Positions 45,480 through 58,216 are shown, counted from the first letter of the stretch. The stretch: 64,000 bases of DNA from Medicago truncatula (GCF_003473485.1 NC_053042.1:46835762-46899761); one strand, 5' to 3'. The notes: generated by a model from the sequence alone, not told the origin. Made by a program: numbers and translations.

Positions 45480-47570
45480 TGCATTCATGTTTCTGTTCGT
45501 GATGAGGCGGAACACATTTTTAGAAACTTTATATGGGTACTCATGACAAGAGATAATGTCATCTAATCTCCTGGAAAAACATTAGTAAGCCTAAGAATGA
45601 GGGTGGTCTTCGTTTTCATTGTCTTCACACCCTTAACCAAGCATATATGATGAAGTTAGCATGGTCTATGATTACCCATCCCGATAAACTTTGGGTGAAA
45701 TTTTTTCGTGCCAAGTACTCTTACAAGGAACAAACTCTCCCTTTAGTAGAGCACCACCATTGTGACATTTGTGTTTGAAGAAGTATCACCAAAGTTTAGC
45801 AACGTGGGGAGGTCAATAGTTATTGTGTTATCAATAGTGGTCAAACTACTAGCTTTTGCTTGACCCGTGGATGCGTGGTCATGGCCTCCTTAAGGATAGT
45901 TATCTCAACTATCCTTATTGAGGAATCTAACTTTTGTGTTTCTTATGTCTTTATTGATAATTAAAATTGGCACAAGCTTGTATCAGGTATCCATTTATAT
46001 GTTTGTGGTTCGAACATTAAGTCTTCATCTATAGGCGTTGATGATGAGATGGTCACTGACTAGAATGGTGATTTTTCAATCAAATCAGCTTACATCTCTC
46101 CATTGAGTCTCATGTTGCTAATATGTAGGGTTATTTTTATTTTATTTTTTTTGACTTGGAATTAGCATTGACCTCATAAATTTGTGTATTCTTATAGAAA
46201 GTGTGTCATGGGAGGTTACTTACTACCGAGGAGAGGAAGCGTCAACATGTGACCCTTGATGGTACTTGCATATTGTGAAGATGTTTGTGAACATTGAGAC
46301 CACTTTATCAACCATGATATGGGGAGCAGTTTTTTTTTTTAATTTGAGCCTTATGATTGGCTTAAATGGAATCTCACTTTTGATGAAATTGGCCCTCCTA
46401 ATATTCACTAGTCAACTTATTTTATAGTAACCATTTGGAGTCTTTAGAAGGATCGTAGTTCGCTTAATTTTTTAAGGTAAAGTTGAAAGGGTTAAATATG
46501 TTTTTGGTCTCTATAAATATATTAACTTTTCGTTTCAGTCCCTTTAAAATTTTCCTTCAACTTTTGGTCCCTATAAAATTTTCAATCATTACTTTTGGTC
46601 CCTCTTTTAAAGTAAACTCATATGTAAAATTTATATTTTTATATAAAAAATTTCAGAAAAATTCTTAATATTATAAGAATCTCTCCCTAAAAAAATTAGA
46701 ATTTTTTAACAAAACATGAATTTAATATGAATTTTTATACAATATTCATATTAAATTTTTATTTTATTAAAAAATTCTAACTTTTTTTATGATTTTTTTT
46801 ACAATATTCTACACATTTCTGCACAATTTCATTAAAAATTAAAAAAAAATAACTTAAAAATAGGGACTAAAAGAAGTGACTGAAAATTTTATAGGGACTA
46901 AAAGTTGAAGGAAAATTTTAGAGTGACTAAAACGAAAAGTTGGTATATTCATAGGGATCAAAAACATATTTAATCCAAGTTGAAATTCATTAAAATCTTG
47001 CCTTCTTTGTCAATGGTATGGTTAATTCTATCTGTCATGGCCTCCTTAAGTTTATACCTAAGGTTGTGGTGGTCGTATTAGAGATCATCGCGTCATTTCA
47101 TTGAAGGTTTCCATTGCAATATTGAAACCTCTTATGTTGTTCATGGTGTGTTGTGGGATCTTTATCACGACTTAAAGTTTGCTCGTGAGCTCCATATTTC
47201 CCCAATTGTGGTTAACTTTGTGAACGACGGATTTTGTGATAGTGCCTCCCTTCGGCCTCTCCTTGAGTGATGTGCTTCACTTGCTTTGTGGTCCTAATTG
47301 AAATGTCTCTCTTGCACACTTTTACAGAGAAACCAACACCAGTGTTCTTGTCATTGCAAATTTTGGTAATGCTAATATTTTTTCTAGGATTATCCTCAAT
47401 ACTCGTCATGAACCCTTGAAGTTGCACCTTCATTTTGATGTTTTAGAGAGAGGTACAACCTGTCTTGTTTCCAAATAGGTAGAGAAGGTGGATAATGGGG
47501 TTTCTATGTTCGTTAATGGGGTTTCAGCATAATAGTTATATTTTGGCAGGGGATTACGGGTGATCATTTG
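45480..47570 (+). pseudogene. L1-type LINE ORF2 3' part, broken
   Basis: Fragments in order: DEAEHIFRNFIWGTHDKR, KPKNEGGLRFHCLHTLNQAY, KLAWSMITHPDKLWVKFF (thumb/zinc-finger-adjacent part of plant LINE reverse transcriptase), DFSIKSAY (about 46070), then after a MITE an RNase H-like IRDHRVISLKGFHCNIET and WDLYHDLKFARELHI (47080-47210). Many stops and frame changes; not functional. The orientation is opposite to the invertases. Confidence 0.75.
46489..46976. mobile_element. Mutator-like foldback MITE, 488 bp, 9-bp TSD, inside the LINE
   Basis: Ends GGGTTAAATATGTTTTTGGT and complement (CAAAAACATATTTAATCC), arms of about 130 bp, with perfect 9-bp duplications AAGTTGAAA at 46480-46488 and 46977-46985. 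It lies between the reverse-transcriptase and RNase H parts of the LINE, so it is younger than that LINE. Confidence 0.9.
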
Positions 47571-47599
47571 TTGCTTTTTCTATTTGATTTTAATTTTTA

Positions 47600-48491
47600 G
47601 GCAAAATTACGTAATTAGTCCTCTAACTTAATTTTAATTATCGATTCAGTCATTTATCTTCTTTTTTCCCATTTTAATCCTTTATGTTCTAAAATATTAA
47701 CATTGTCATCCTTTTTGCATAAAAAAAATTATAAATCCAGAAAACTCGTCACAGAGTGCAGATCTTCATGGGAAAAAAAACTCAAGTTCATTAAAAAAAG
47801 CCAAATACTCAGAGTTCATCTTGAAATAAACCCAAATTTTCATCAAATCTAAAACCTAAATATTCAAAACAAACTCATATTTTCAAAGTAACTCAAATCT
47901 TCAACTTCTTATTTTACAAAGAGTCGATCTATTATTCCCAAAAAGAAATCCAAAACTGAAATATAAACAAAAACTCAAATATATGAATTGGTGTTGGTTG
48001 TTACTACTTGTAATCAAACAAAATCGACGTTGATTGATGTTGGTTGTTGCATATCAACATTGTTATTGTTCTCATATTCCAAGATCTCAGGTTTTGAAAA
48101 ACTAACTCCAACAACGTTAAAATAGTGAAGAAGGTTTGATTTTAGAAAGATAATGATAAGACAAATTTAACATTAAAATATAGACCAGGATGATGATATG
48201 GATTATCAAAAAATTGTGTTGAATACTTCAAACTCCCCTATATATATTGAAATTCCTCTTTATTAGAAAGAAGATTTTCTGACAGAATAATAAAATCTAG
48301 GTTTCTAGGATGAAGATATGAATTTTGTTGAATGTGAAGATGAATAATATGGAATTTCTGGAATTTTTATGTAAAAAAGGATAATAATGTTAACGTTTTA
48401 GACCATAAAGGATTAAAATGGGAAAATAAAAAGATAAAGGACTGAATTGTTACCTAAAATTAAGTTACAGAACTAATTATGTAATTTTTCC
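47600..48491. mobile_element. Mutator-like long-TIR element, 892 bp
   Basis: Arms of about 120 bp beginning GGCAAAATTACGTAATTAGT and (reverse strand) GGAAAAATTACATAATTAGT, both continuing to TTTATCTT and CCCATTTTAATCCTTTATG. Flanking 9-mers TAATTTTTA and TATTTTTTA differ at one base. The interior is AC-rich non-coding with GTTGGTTGTT repeats; no captured gene recognised. Confidence 0.8.
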
Positions 48492-49105
48492 TATTTTTTA
48501 CCAATCGTTTCTATTTCTAATGGCAACAAAAGAGTTAAATTTTATGATAAATTCATTATCTAGGCTCATTTCAAAGTTTCCACAAGAGTTTAATTATGGG
48601 AGTGAATGTGCATAATTCTTGGTTAGAATAAGCGGCAAGAATGTTCAATTGCAGAAGTTAAGCAAAATCCCGTTTAAATTTCTTGATTCACACTGCGAAC
48701 AAATTTCATACTTTACCTTTTTTTTCTTGCAATGTGAAAGTTCGACCAAAATTATGTATATAAAGAAAGCCAAAGCTTTATTTCATGAAACCTTGTTGAT
48801 AATTGTCAGAAAACACTTTAAATTTAATGAAGAATCATTATTTTTCTTATAATCCCAAGAAACAAATGGGAGAGTAACATGCAATTAATGAAACAAGAAC
48901 TGAATTGAAATGTCTTTGATTATTAGGAAAAAGCATGATGCCAGCAGCAGCTATTTTACACAAGCCAAACTTCCAATCAAATCAGGCCTACGAAGAAGGA
49001 AATCACAAAGAATAGTGCCGTGTATTGAGAGAAACAACAATATCTCACCTTCTAAGTTTTCTCTATTCTCTTTCTTTTTTGTACTATTTATCTATCACCA
49101 ATATT

Positions 49106-52100
49106 TCAGCAAGTCCAAGAAGATGATCTTTTAATCACTGGTTTCATCTGCTTGTCTTCTTCAAGGGAAATCATCCCCAAGTGTGAGGGGTCCTCCAGCA
49201 TCATCTTTGCCACCAAATAACCCGCAATAGACCATGTTTGGTATTTTCTTGCCTGTTTCCCAACATATCTTCCAAGTTTACCATCATAATATTCAGGCCA
49301 TCCATCCTTCAGTAAACGACTCTCGGCAAGTTCAATTGCACGTCTTGCTATTTGTGGTCGCCCTGTCTTGATGCAAGCAGCTGTTACAAGCCACAGGAGT
49401 ACTGCGCTCAAGAGCATGAAACAAAATGAAAAGTTAGAGAAGGACGTCAAAACTATGTACAAAATATGTTGCAAATCTTTTCTATCAAACATAAACCAGT
49501 AACCATGGTTTAAATCAGATTATCCATAGAAAGGATGAGGGGGAAAAGAAAAAGTTAAGGCATGAACTCGGATCAAAATCAGAGGTATGGTAAGCATTAT
49601 CAATCTGTTTGGCTGTACCAAAAATGACTGTGTATTTAGTATAATATCCCACAATAAACTATATTAAAGTTTTGCGATGAAAAAGCTATACAGAGAAAAC
49701 CGCAAGTCAAATGAACTTTGAATAACTAAGCATGATGAGAGAAAGGGAAAACCTGGCCAAGATCCTCCATTATGGTAACTCCATCTGGTATTTTTGGGAT
49801 CACAGCCAGTAACAATTCGCCACTCGTGACTTTCTATTGCAGGGTAACTAATTTTTAGCGGCATTTCTCCAACCAACTCATCCCAACGAGCTTCAATAAG
49901 ATCCATGATTGCCATTGACTGCTCTGGAGTTGCTAAAGAAGAAAGAATTGCAACACAGTTTCCTAAAGCAAACCATCGAAAATCCATTCGAGCCGGACTG
50001 ACATTTCCAATGAAGTAGCCACCACGTGTTGGCATAAAGTCAAACACCCATTCTGGAATTGAATCCGGAATAACATTAAACTTATTTACTGCAGTATGTG
50101 AGTACTCCTCAGTCTTGTACCGATAAATGTCATTTAGTTGCTGGAAGTCAAGCCAAAAGTAGCTTCTCATGTGAAAACTTAGTGCATGCAAACGCTTCAC
50201 AACACGCTCTACACACTCCTTTCCGTCAGCAGTATCTTGCTTGAGCATGGACAAAGCACTTCTCAATGCCATGAAGAAAAGTGCTTGAATCTCAATAGGA
50301 TATCCATAAACACCCTGCAAGGAGAAGGAAACAATCAATAGAGTATTCTAGTTCTTCAAAATCACTGAAATACGAGTTGAACTTCGGTTCCTCGAATTGA
50401 AACCACATATTAAAGAGATTAAAACTATATGTGCATAGAAAAAATTTCTTGTATCACTTAATAATGTGTTGCCATATCATTAGATGAATTTGACATATGG
50501 CCTGTTTGGATTGGCATATTTGAGCTTCTCTACTGGCATAAGTTTTACGAGATTGTTTAGGAGAATTTATGAAAACAGCTTGACAGTTTTTATAAGCTTT
50601 TTTCAACTTATTTTCATTAGTTCTCCAATATAGCCTATAAGAACAACTTATAGCATAAAATAGAATTTGTAATCTATAAAAATAGCTTATGCAAGCTTAT
50701 CCAAACATGATGAGCACTTGTGCTATAAGCTCCAAACAATTTGTTTATCCAAACAGGCCCGTAGTTGAATAAGAGCAAGACTAGTAACAAGTTACAAAAG
50801 TAATTGCATTTGTATAACCTTGAACCATAAATTGGAAAATGTTTTCATAAACAATAGAATGCAACAAGCACCATCCTAATAACTAGATAATGTTGGAAAT
50901 AAGAACATATTACATACTGTGAAACAATTGAAAATTATGCCTTACCATTCTTCTATCAATCATGCAGCATCCATCAGCACAAAGCAGAGTTGGAAATGTG
51001 TCAAACCCCTCTGACAAGCATAAAGTCAATATAAGCTTCATTCCTTTTTGACAACTATCAGATTCAGACAGAGTTAAGTCCCCTGTAGATTTTGTGTAAG
51101 CACGAAGCAAAATGATCCACCAGAATCCAGAGTCAACAGGAGCAACTCTTCCGATTGCACTTTCGCCAAAATCTGCAATAAGAGTATCTGTTTTCCTAAC
51201 GGCATCATGCAGGACTTTGAAACTAGCTGGCATCACACCTTCCCCAAGTTTAAACCTATCTACTCTTTTCTCCCACCCCTGAAGATGTAGTGTCTTTAAC
51301 AAGAAGTTTTTTACTATTTCCGGTTCACCATTCATCAAAAAGGCTAGAGCACTTGGGACAAAATCTCGAACAAAAACCTAAGAGAGAAAAATTTATCATC
51401 AAATATTATGCTCATTCTCCAATGTCCACGACTGTGTAAAGGTAAAATGATTTGGTCCACTGTGCTTTGTGGAGGCAACAACTAACAACTACAGAGTTTC
51501 TTCTCTTGACAAATAATTATTCACAAGCAAAAAAAATCTATCATAATTTTATCTTTTAATGAATCATTATAACAGTTATGGATGTGTTTATTTATCATAT
51601 TTTAGTTTTCAATTGCCTGTTTTGTTCTTTGCAGGGTAGAATTTTCACTAGCATTAAAATAAAATTCTTATTGTTACCTTTAAATGTCAAGAGGCCAAGT
51701 TGTTTGTTAAAGGAAAGACTTTCCTGATTAAACATCCAGCTACAATCTACATTGCTATCAATCCATAAGAATTAAGCATGTTTCTCATCCGGAACGTGCT
51801 CTCAACTCACATGTTCCAAGAAGAATTGTCTCTTTCTTTTGTTAGCTAAATTATTATTATTTTTACCTATCAATCCGGTAACAGGCATATAAATATATGA
51901 ATTAACCCTTTATATTGACACCAGGTTCGTATTGTTTTCCTAGCAATCTGGTAACACACAAATAGATACTTGAGTAACACATAGGTTTCACATTGGGCTT
52001 TAAATTAAAAAAAAAAAAAAAAAAAATTAGCTATCATTCTGGGGAGGAGGTCAGTGAGCAAAGAGAGAGACTAGATAGCAATTTTCGGGAAGAAATCTGT

Positions 52101-52880
52101 TAAGCAAATAAATTATATGTTTTTCCTAAAAAGAACATCATTACTAGTAATGGTTAAGTGAACAAAAAGAGGCCTTTTAATTAAACAAATAAATAGATGA
52201 GATCTGGTGTCAAAGTTAACTTTGACATTTGGTGTCAACGGATCCTGAAATTTTTAAATTGATTATGTTGAATGTCAGAGCGTACTTATCATATTTCAAT
52301 CATGTTACCACAGATTGTATGTCTGGTAGAATTTCACAAGACCTTTGATATGATATTTCAGGTTCATGTGGCCAGTGAAAACTTGCAGTGATAAATGTAC
52401 ATCATACACACATCATAACTCATATCCAAGTATATGGAGTAAAATTATATCCAAATCAGAATATTGAATTTTAGTACTGATTAAGAAATTCACCTGATCG
52501 TAATTTAGAACTTCCTCTGCTTGATGATCAACAGCTGCAATTGTGCCAACAGGTGCACCTCTGAAATGGACTAGAGATTTCCTGAGAGATTCCCAGGCAT
52601 CAGCAACCATTGGATGCGGCTCAAACGAGTTGCGAGCAGATGAAGCAGGGGTGTTAAAACCAGATCTTCCTCCAGGCGAGTAATTGTCATAGTTATCTAA
52701 CCCAGCCCTTGCAAAACCAACAGACAATTCACTAAGCGACCTCTCATCAAATGATCTCTGTCTCTCTATGTTTAGCCTCGGCCTGTCAAGCAAACGAGTG
52801 AGATCGAAATCATCCATCTCAGCCATCGAACACTGAGAGCCGACTTTCCTAATTCCCATATGCCCATCCATTCTCTCCAA
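49106..52880 (-). CDS. Alkaline/neutral invertase (GH100), tandem copy 2
   Basis: Coding exons 52494-52880, 50946-51377, 49753-50314, 49106-49401; 1677 nt, 558 residues, all GT-AG, no stop. This copy has the canonical plant cytosolic invertase form: N-terminal [20 protein letters not shown], a Ser/Asp-rich linker with [20 protein letters not shown], catalytic-domain blocks [52 protein letters not shown], and the C-terminal [20 protein letters not shown]. Role: irreversible cytosolic sucrose hydrolysis. Exon lengths 2-4 are identical to copy 1 (432, 562, 296), showing recent tandem duplication. Intron 1 is 1,116 bp against 120 bp in copy 1, and intron 2 has a MITE. Likely the ancestral, fully functional member. 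Confidence 0.95.
50498..50761. mobile_element. MITE in intron 2 of invertase copy 2
   Basis: Ends GGCCTGTTTGGATTGGCATA and CTTATCCAAACAGGCC-type complement, about 264 bp, the common plant GGCCTGTTTGG family. Copy 1 reads GACATAGTTGAATAAG straight across the same point (41391), so the insertion postdates the gene duplication. Only a TA is duplicated. Confidence 0.82.
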
Positions 52881-53505
52881 TTTACTTTATCAGAAAGAGA
52901 TATTATCTACATCCAAAAAAAATTATTTCAATCCAGCGTCAAATCCAAATCTGAAACAAACAATTTATAAACATCCAAAAATAGCAAAAAAAACAAATAT
53001 ATAATAAAACAAAATCATAACGAGTCGCAATCATCACAATTATGTAATCCTTATTATTGATTAAGCTCTACAAATGGAAACAAAAATTTCTCTCAAATAT
53101 CATCACCTTTAACTCATGTCAATTTCATCACCAAACATTTTAAAACGAACAAAAATAAAGAAATGGCGCATTAAAGGAAAATAAATAAACAGATCAAGAT
53201 CCAAAGAAAACAATATCCGAATAAATCACAGAAAAAAAATGCATACAAAATGAAAATATGAATCTGCAATGTAAGAATAAACGCTAATGCATGAAGAAAA
53301 ATATACAGATCTGAGAATACGAGAAAAAGTAAATGATGCGGAGGAGAGAGAGAGAACCTGAAGGAGGAATGGAACGGTTCGGCGAAGTGAGATCTCTCCG
53401 GCTGAAACGACGGTGGTTGGCCGGCGAAATCGCCGGAAAAAGGAGAGAAAATGGGAGAGAAATTAGTAGGGGAAGGGAAAAAATGAGAATGAGGTGGGAA
53501 GGTTA

Positions 53506-53513
53506 TATTTATA
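53506..53513 (-). promoter_or_regulatory. TATA box of invertase copy 2
   Basis: TATAAATA on the minus strand within CCTATAAATATAACC, identical to copy 1. The leader exon ends at 53358 (TTCAG|GTTCTC) and the leader intron spans 52907-53357. CT-rich leader. Confidence 0.75.
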
Positions 53514-53619
53514 GGCGAAGACGGAGGTAGAAATGTTTTTACTTGATATAGCCGGTTATGGTTACCGGCGGAGTCCACGTAGGCAATACGACGCCGTTTT
53601 GGTTTGGTGTATATAAATG

Positions 53620-54345
53620 TTTCTATCTACTACTCCGAGATATTCGAAATTGGATTGGATATAGGAAATAAGAGTGCAGGTAGCGTGTGTATTTATATTT
53701 ATTTATGGGATATTCAATGGCTATTAATTTATTGGGTAGGTGGGGGTGGATTTCGAATCAATTCTATTTCTATGTGCCTCGATAGCTACATTTCAACTTG
53801 TATTTTTCATCTTCAATTAAAACTCAATTGCAATTCCAACAAATTCTTATCTGGAGGACAAAGATGTTTAGCTTAACAATATCGGTTTTAAGTTAAACAT
53901 CAAAAGTTTATTCGATGGTATAAGTTTAATATTTTGTAATGATCTCTTGAATTAGTCGGTCCATGATCCGCATGTTTTCTAAAGATAGAGAGAGAAAAAA
54001 TGAGCTTTTTCGATATAAATATTTGGAGGAAAGAAATTGACTTTTGAGAAAGCACTCTTAATAAGGTTTTAGGGTGTGCATCATGACAATGGTGCATGTC
54101 ATTGTCCATTTTATTATTGATTTTTATTTTATTATGAAGAAGGCGTGTTTTAATGGGGGGAAAAGGTTATTGCGTATTAGTAATCGTATTTATAGTATTT
54201 CTAAATTTGAACATGATAAGCTATGCTTGAATAAGGAATCGGTATGTATATTGGTTAAAAAAAATGGAATAGGGATTTTATCTTTTTGACTTAAAAGGGA
54301 ATTGGTATAGGAATATAGTGCTGCTGCCATTTCAGATTAATTTGG
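53620..54345. repeat. Upstream flank of invertase copy 2 duplicated at 43370-43550
   Basis: ACTCCGAGATATTCGAAATT (53631) equals 43373, and ATAAGGAATCGGTATG through GCCATTTCAGATTA (54231-54340) parallels 43496-43545. This shows that the duplicated block included promoter and upstream DNA. About 500 bp (53700-54150) is present only here. Confidence 0.8.
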
Positions 54346-55834
54346 TAATGGATTGGGTCAGAAGAGGTATGGAATTTGATATTCTTTTTAAAAGTAATTT
54401 GATAGTTATAGTTGTTTTTATCAAATTGGTGATAATAGTCTCTCTCTTTTTTTTCTTTTTTTTGGAGGAGGGTGATAACAGTATTTGTTGATCAACGTCA
54501 AAAAAAGTACTTGTTGATTTATGCTCCACTGAATGATATAAAATTCAATATTTAACAAATGATTTCTATTCATAGATTTACTATTTCAAAAGTAAAAATA
54601 AAAAATGGTTTAAAAAAATATGCCTAATATTTTTAAATGAGACAATGTTTGCTGATATCTTCTGAAAATAAATTGCTGACGAGGATATGAGTTAGATGAG
54701 AAGAATATCATCAAAAATAAAATTGTGAAGTATTCCATTAAATGTCTTGTTGTATGATGCAAGAACAGAGAATATAATATCCCATGGTTATTTCCTTGAC
54801 ATCCAAAACTGTAGGAGGGAATTAAGAATGGGTTAATTAATATTCAAGTAGAATTACAAAACAAATAAACTTGTTATCAACAAAACAAAACAAACCAAAT
54901 AAATTTAGCTTCTAGCACCAACCATTCTGGCATTTTCCCTCATATTGACTTACATACTTCTATCACACGGGCCAATCAACACATTTTTGTCTTATAGTTC
55001 AAAATAACACAAATGACATCGATTCAATTATGAAGAGTTAGAAATGAAAGAATGATGTTTCTTTTTTCTAAAAAAAACGTTTTTCTTGTTCAAAAAAAAA
55101 AAACGTTTTTCTTTTTGATGACTTAAAAATATTTGAAATCTTACTTAAAGCCGGGATATTGGCAATAAATCGAGCTAGTTCAAACTTAGTTTCATATTTA
55201 ATTTAACAATTATTTCGTGGAACTTAATTTGTGAGTTAAATCAGTTAAAAATTAAATTTTTAGTTGTCTCGAAATGTTGTTGAACTTAATTTATGAATTA
55301 AATGTTAAATTTTAGTTGAAAATTAAATTCGTTTACGAAATGGACTGAACTTGAGTTATTGTGATTTGTTGCATACATTTCATGTGATTTGTTTTTAGGT
55401 TGTTTGGAAAACTCCAAATGTCTTTGTCTTTCTAGATAGAGAGTTTGTCTTTGATAATGTTGTAGAAACTAAGGGTAAGTGGAGATCATATCTTGTTGCA
55501 GAGTCGTTCCTACGAATCCGAATACTCGACTTTGTAAGTGAAAAGAGGCCTGTAATAAAATAAAAATGTATTTTTTTCTAAAGAAAAATGTTCTATTTAA
55601 ATTTTTTTTTAAAGATAAATACAAGATGTCGTATATATGATGTACACCCAAAGGTGAAAATCACTATCGTATACATGAGGAACCTCAAACCACCATCCCA
55701 AAAAAACATCAACCTAACACCAAAAGCAATAGGACTCAATTCTAATAGGCCTAATACAAAACAATAGAAAAGGAAAGTGGATTAAACTATTTTTTTTATT
55801 GGTGTCTTCTAATCCGTTACAAGCTAAAGAAATA

Positions 55835-55835
<1 letters not shown>
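54346..55835. other. Gene-free stretch
   Basis: AT-rich, no gene or clear repeat ends. Short tandem phrase GAAATGTTGTTGAACTTAATTT / GTGGAACTTAATTTGTGAGT near 55200-55330. Confidence 0.4.

Positions 55836-55837
<2 letters not shown>

Positions 55838-55898
<61 letters not shown>
55838..55898. repeat. (AT)n microsatellite
   Basis: About 30 uninterrupted AT units followed by ACATACATATACATATA, directly adjoining a MITE pair. Confidence 0.95.
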
Positions 55899-55903
<5 letters not shown>

Positions 55904-55915
55904 CATATACATATA

Positions 55916-56216
55916 GGGATTTGCTAGAACACACTCATTAGTTTTTATGTCGGAGTGTTTTAGCAAGTTATAACTAAAAAGTTAATAAATACACCTTAAG
56001 GTGTATGTTGCTATAACACACCTTCTAACAAAAATAAGTGGATGCGTTCTAGGCTTCTAGCAAATCCTATAGGCATTTGCTAGGATACACCCACTTATTT
56101 TTTAGAAGAAGTATTTTAGCAAGTGGATAACTAAAAAGTGGTTAAATACACCTTAATGTGTTGCTTTGCTAAAACACTCCCACATAAAAACTAGTGGGTG
56201 TGTTCTAGCAAACCCC
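55916..56216. mobile_element. Pair of inverted MITE copies forming a 300-bp foldback
   Basis: First copy about 55916-56070 starts GGGATTTGCTAGAACACACT; second copy about 56077-56216 is in opposite orientation and ends GTGTGTTCTAGCAAACCCC. They meet at TAGCAAATCC-TATAG-GCATTTGCTA. Each copy also has its own shorter inverted ends, so it can be read as two MITEs or one foldback. Confidence 0.75.
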
Positions 56217-56226
56217 ATATATATAT

Positions 56227-56735
56227 AAGTTAAATAAGTTTTTATCCCTATCTTATCAAAAGGAAAGTTTTTTGTCCTTATAAACACACAAATTTTATTT
56301 ATAGTCCCTCTATAATTTACAACAAGTTTTGGTCTCTCAAATGTTCTCCGTAATGACTTTTCAATCCCTGCTATTAAGTAAACTCATGTGTATCATTTGA
56401 AATTTTGAATTATTTTTTGTCGTCATGTGTTTAATAAATTATACAAATCTCTTTTGCAAAATTTTAAATTTTTTAACAAGGGATTAATAAAATATGAACT
56501 TTTAATATTTTAGTACTTAAAAATTCATATTTTGTTTAAAAAATAATTTTTTATGGAATAAATTGTAATTATATTTTAAACATCTTTGTAAATATTTATT
56601 CAAAAATATGATGAGTACACATACGTTGATTTAAAAATAAGTATCAAAAGTAATGGTTGAAAACATTAGGAGACCAAAAGTTGTTAAAACTCTTTGGATA
56701 GACTTAAAAAAAACAAAAACTTATTTGACCTAAAT
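56227..56735. mobile_element. Foldback element of the GTTAAATAAG family
   Basis: Ends AGTTAAATAAGTTTTTATCC and AAAAACTTATTTGACC; inner arms share TTTTGGTCTCTCAAATGTT-type and AAGTAAACTCATGTGTA segments in inverted order. Diverged; no TSD assigned. Confidence 0.65.
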
Positions 56736-57535
56736 AATATTGGTTAGGTTTATAATGGAACCTCAACCTCTACATGTGGAGAGGAGCTACACTACAAACT
56801 TAATATATCTTTTTGATATATACACTTCATTTTTTTTAGTTTGTCATCGTCCTCTTCTTTTAGGATTTATATCCTTGCTGCCAACCTCTACATCATTTAT
56901 ATTTCTCTCTTGTCATCACCTCACTTTTTTTCTCATTATTTCTCTGTTTTAACTCACATATCTATTGATGTAGATGTTACCGGATCCATGCTCGATTAAT
57001 TGTATAATGCAAAATTAAATAGCCTCACATATGTTTTAAAAACTTTATACAATATTTTGCACGACTCTTGTGTTCTTCTTTAATATAACTTATGCTATAA
57101 GAAATGTTTTTATTGTTAGAAATATATTCTATTTTGGCTTTTAAAAAAAAATTGCATGAAGATAGTGATTGCAAAATGTGTCGCTTAGACATCATATATA
57201 ATATTTTTTTTCCCCATAAACGCTCAAGAGGTATATCCTCCCAAGAGTAGAAAAATGCTAAACAATCTTTGATGGCTTCTGGTTAAGTTAAGTGTCACAT
57301 GTTATGCATTTAAGTATTTGCTACCAATATCTCTCTCTCAAAAAAAAAGTATTTGCTACCAATAAATTACTGAAATATCAATGCATAAATTGTCTCTAAA
57401 ACTAATATACAAAGTTTTGTACCATAAAACACTCTAAACATCACCCAAAAGGGGAATAAAAACTTTTTTGTTGGCTTTTCGCTTAGTCGTATGTATGAAA
57501 TATATCAATCGTTAAAAACAATATATAAATGAATA
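56736..57535. other. Gene-free stretch
   Basis: Short frames only. TATTTGCTACCAATA is repeated at about 57316 and 57349. No gene recognised. Confidence 0.4.
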
Positions 57536-57551
57536 AACATTCAATCAAAAA

Positions 57552-57727
57552 AATCTCGTGAGCATAACTCAGTTGGTAGGATAATACACGTGAGTATAAC
57601 TCAGCTGGTAGGACAATGCATTATTATATGCAGGGGTCAGAGTTCGAACCACAGACACCCCAGTTATTCATCTTGTAAGGTGAATTATATAGTCACTAGA
57701 CTACCTGCAAAAAAAAAAAAAAAAAAC
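57552..57727 (+). mobile_element. tRNA-like SINE with duplicated head
   Basis: CTCAGCTGGTAGGACAATGC (box A) and GAGTTCGAACCAC (box B) followed by a conserved tail (AAGGTGAATTATATAGTCAC, CTAGACTACCTG) and an A18 run. The head segment GTGAGYATAACTCAGYTGGT occurs twice in tandem (about 57558 and 57590). Target duplications ATTCAATCAAAAA (57539-57551) and ACTCAATCAAAAA (57728-57740) differ at one base. Confidence 0.88.
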
Positions 57728-57886
57728 ACTCAATCAAAAATAAATTAATCAATGAAACACATAATATTTCAAAAGTTTTTTATTTATTTTATGAATGTAT
57801 ATTAATCAATGCATTAATTAATTATCTAATAACATTTACTCCCTCAATTTATTTAACTTTACCCAAAATATTTATTTTTCATTAGG

Positions 57887-58216
57887 TTAAATAAGTTTGT
57901 GGTCCCAGTAAAATTTTAAAATTTTGATTTTTAATCATTTTAAAAAATTTCTTCAAGTGTTAGTCCTCCCAAATATTTTATGGCAGCATATTTTTGGTCC
58001 ATTTTTTAAGTAAAACGATGATGTGTATCCTTTTATATTTTGAAATATTTTTTGAATTCATGGTCAATACATCATAGAAATCTCTCTCGCAAAAGTTTAT
58101 TTTTTTTACGAGAGTTGAATTAAACATGAATTTTTAAGTTATAAGCGCTTAAAAAATTATATTTTATTTAAAAAGTTCTAAATTTTGGTATGAGAAACTT
58201 TTGCTTATTTAACCTT
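57887..58216. mobile_element. Short foldback element
   Basis: Ends GGTTAAATAAG (57890) and CTTATTTAACC (58205-58215), same family style as 56227-56735. Inner arms are weakly paired. No target duplication resolved. Confidence 0.55.
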
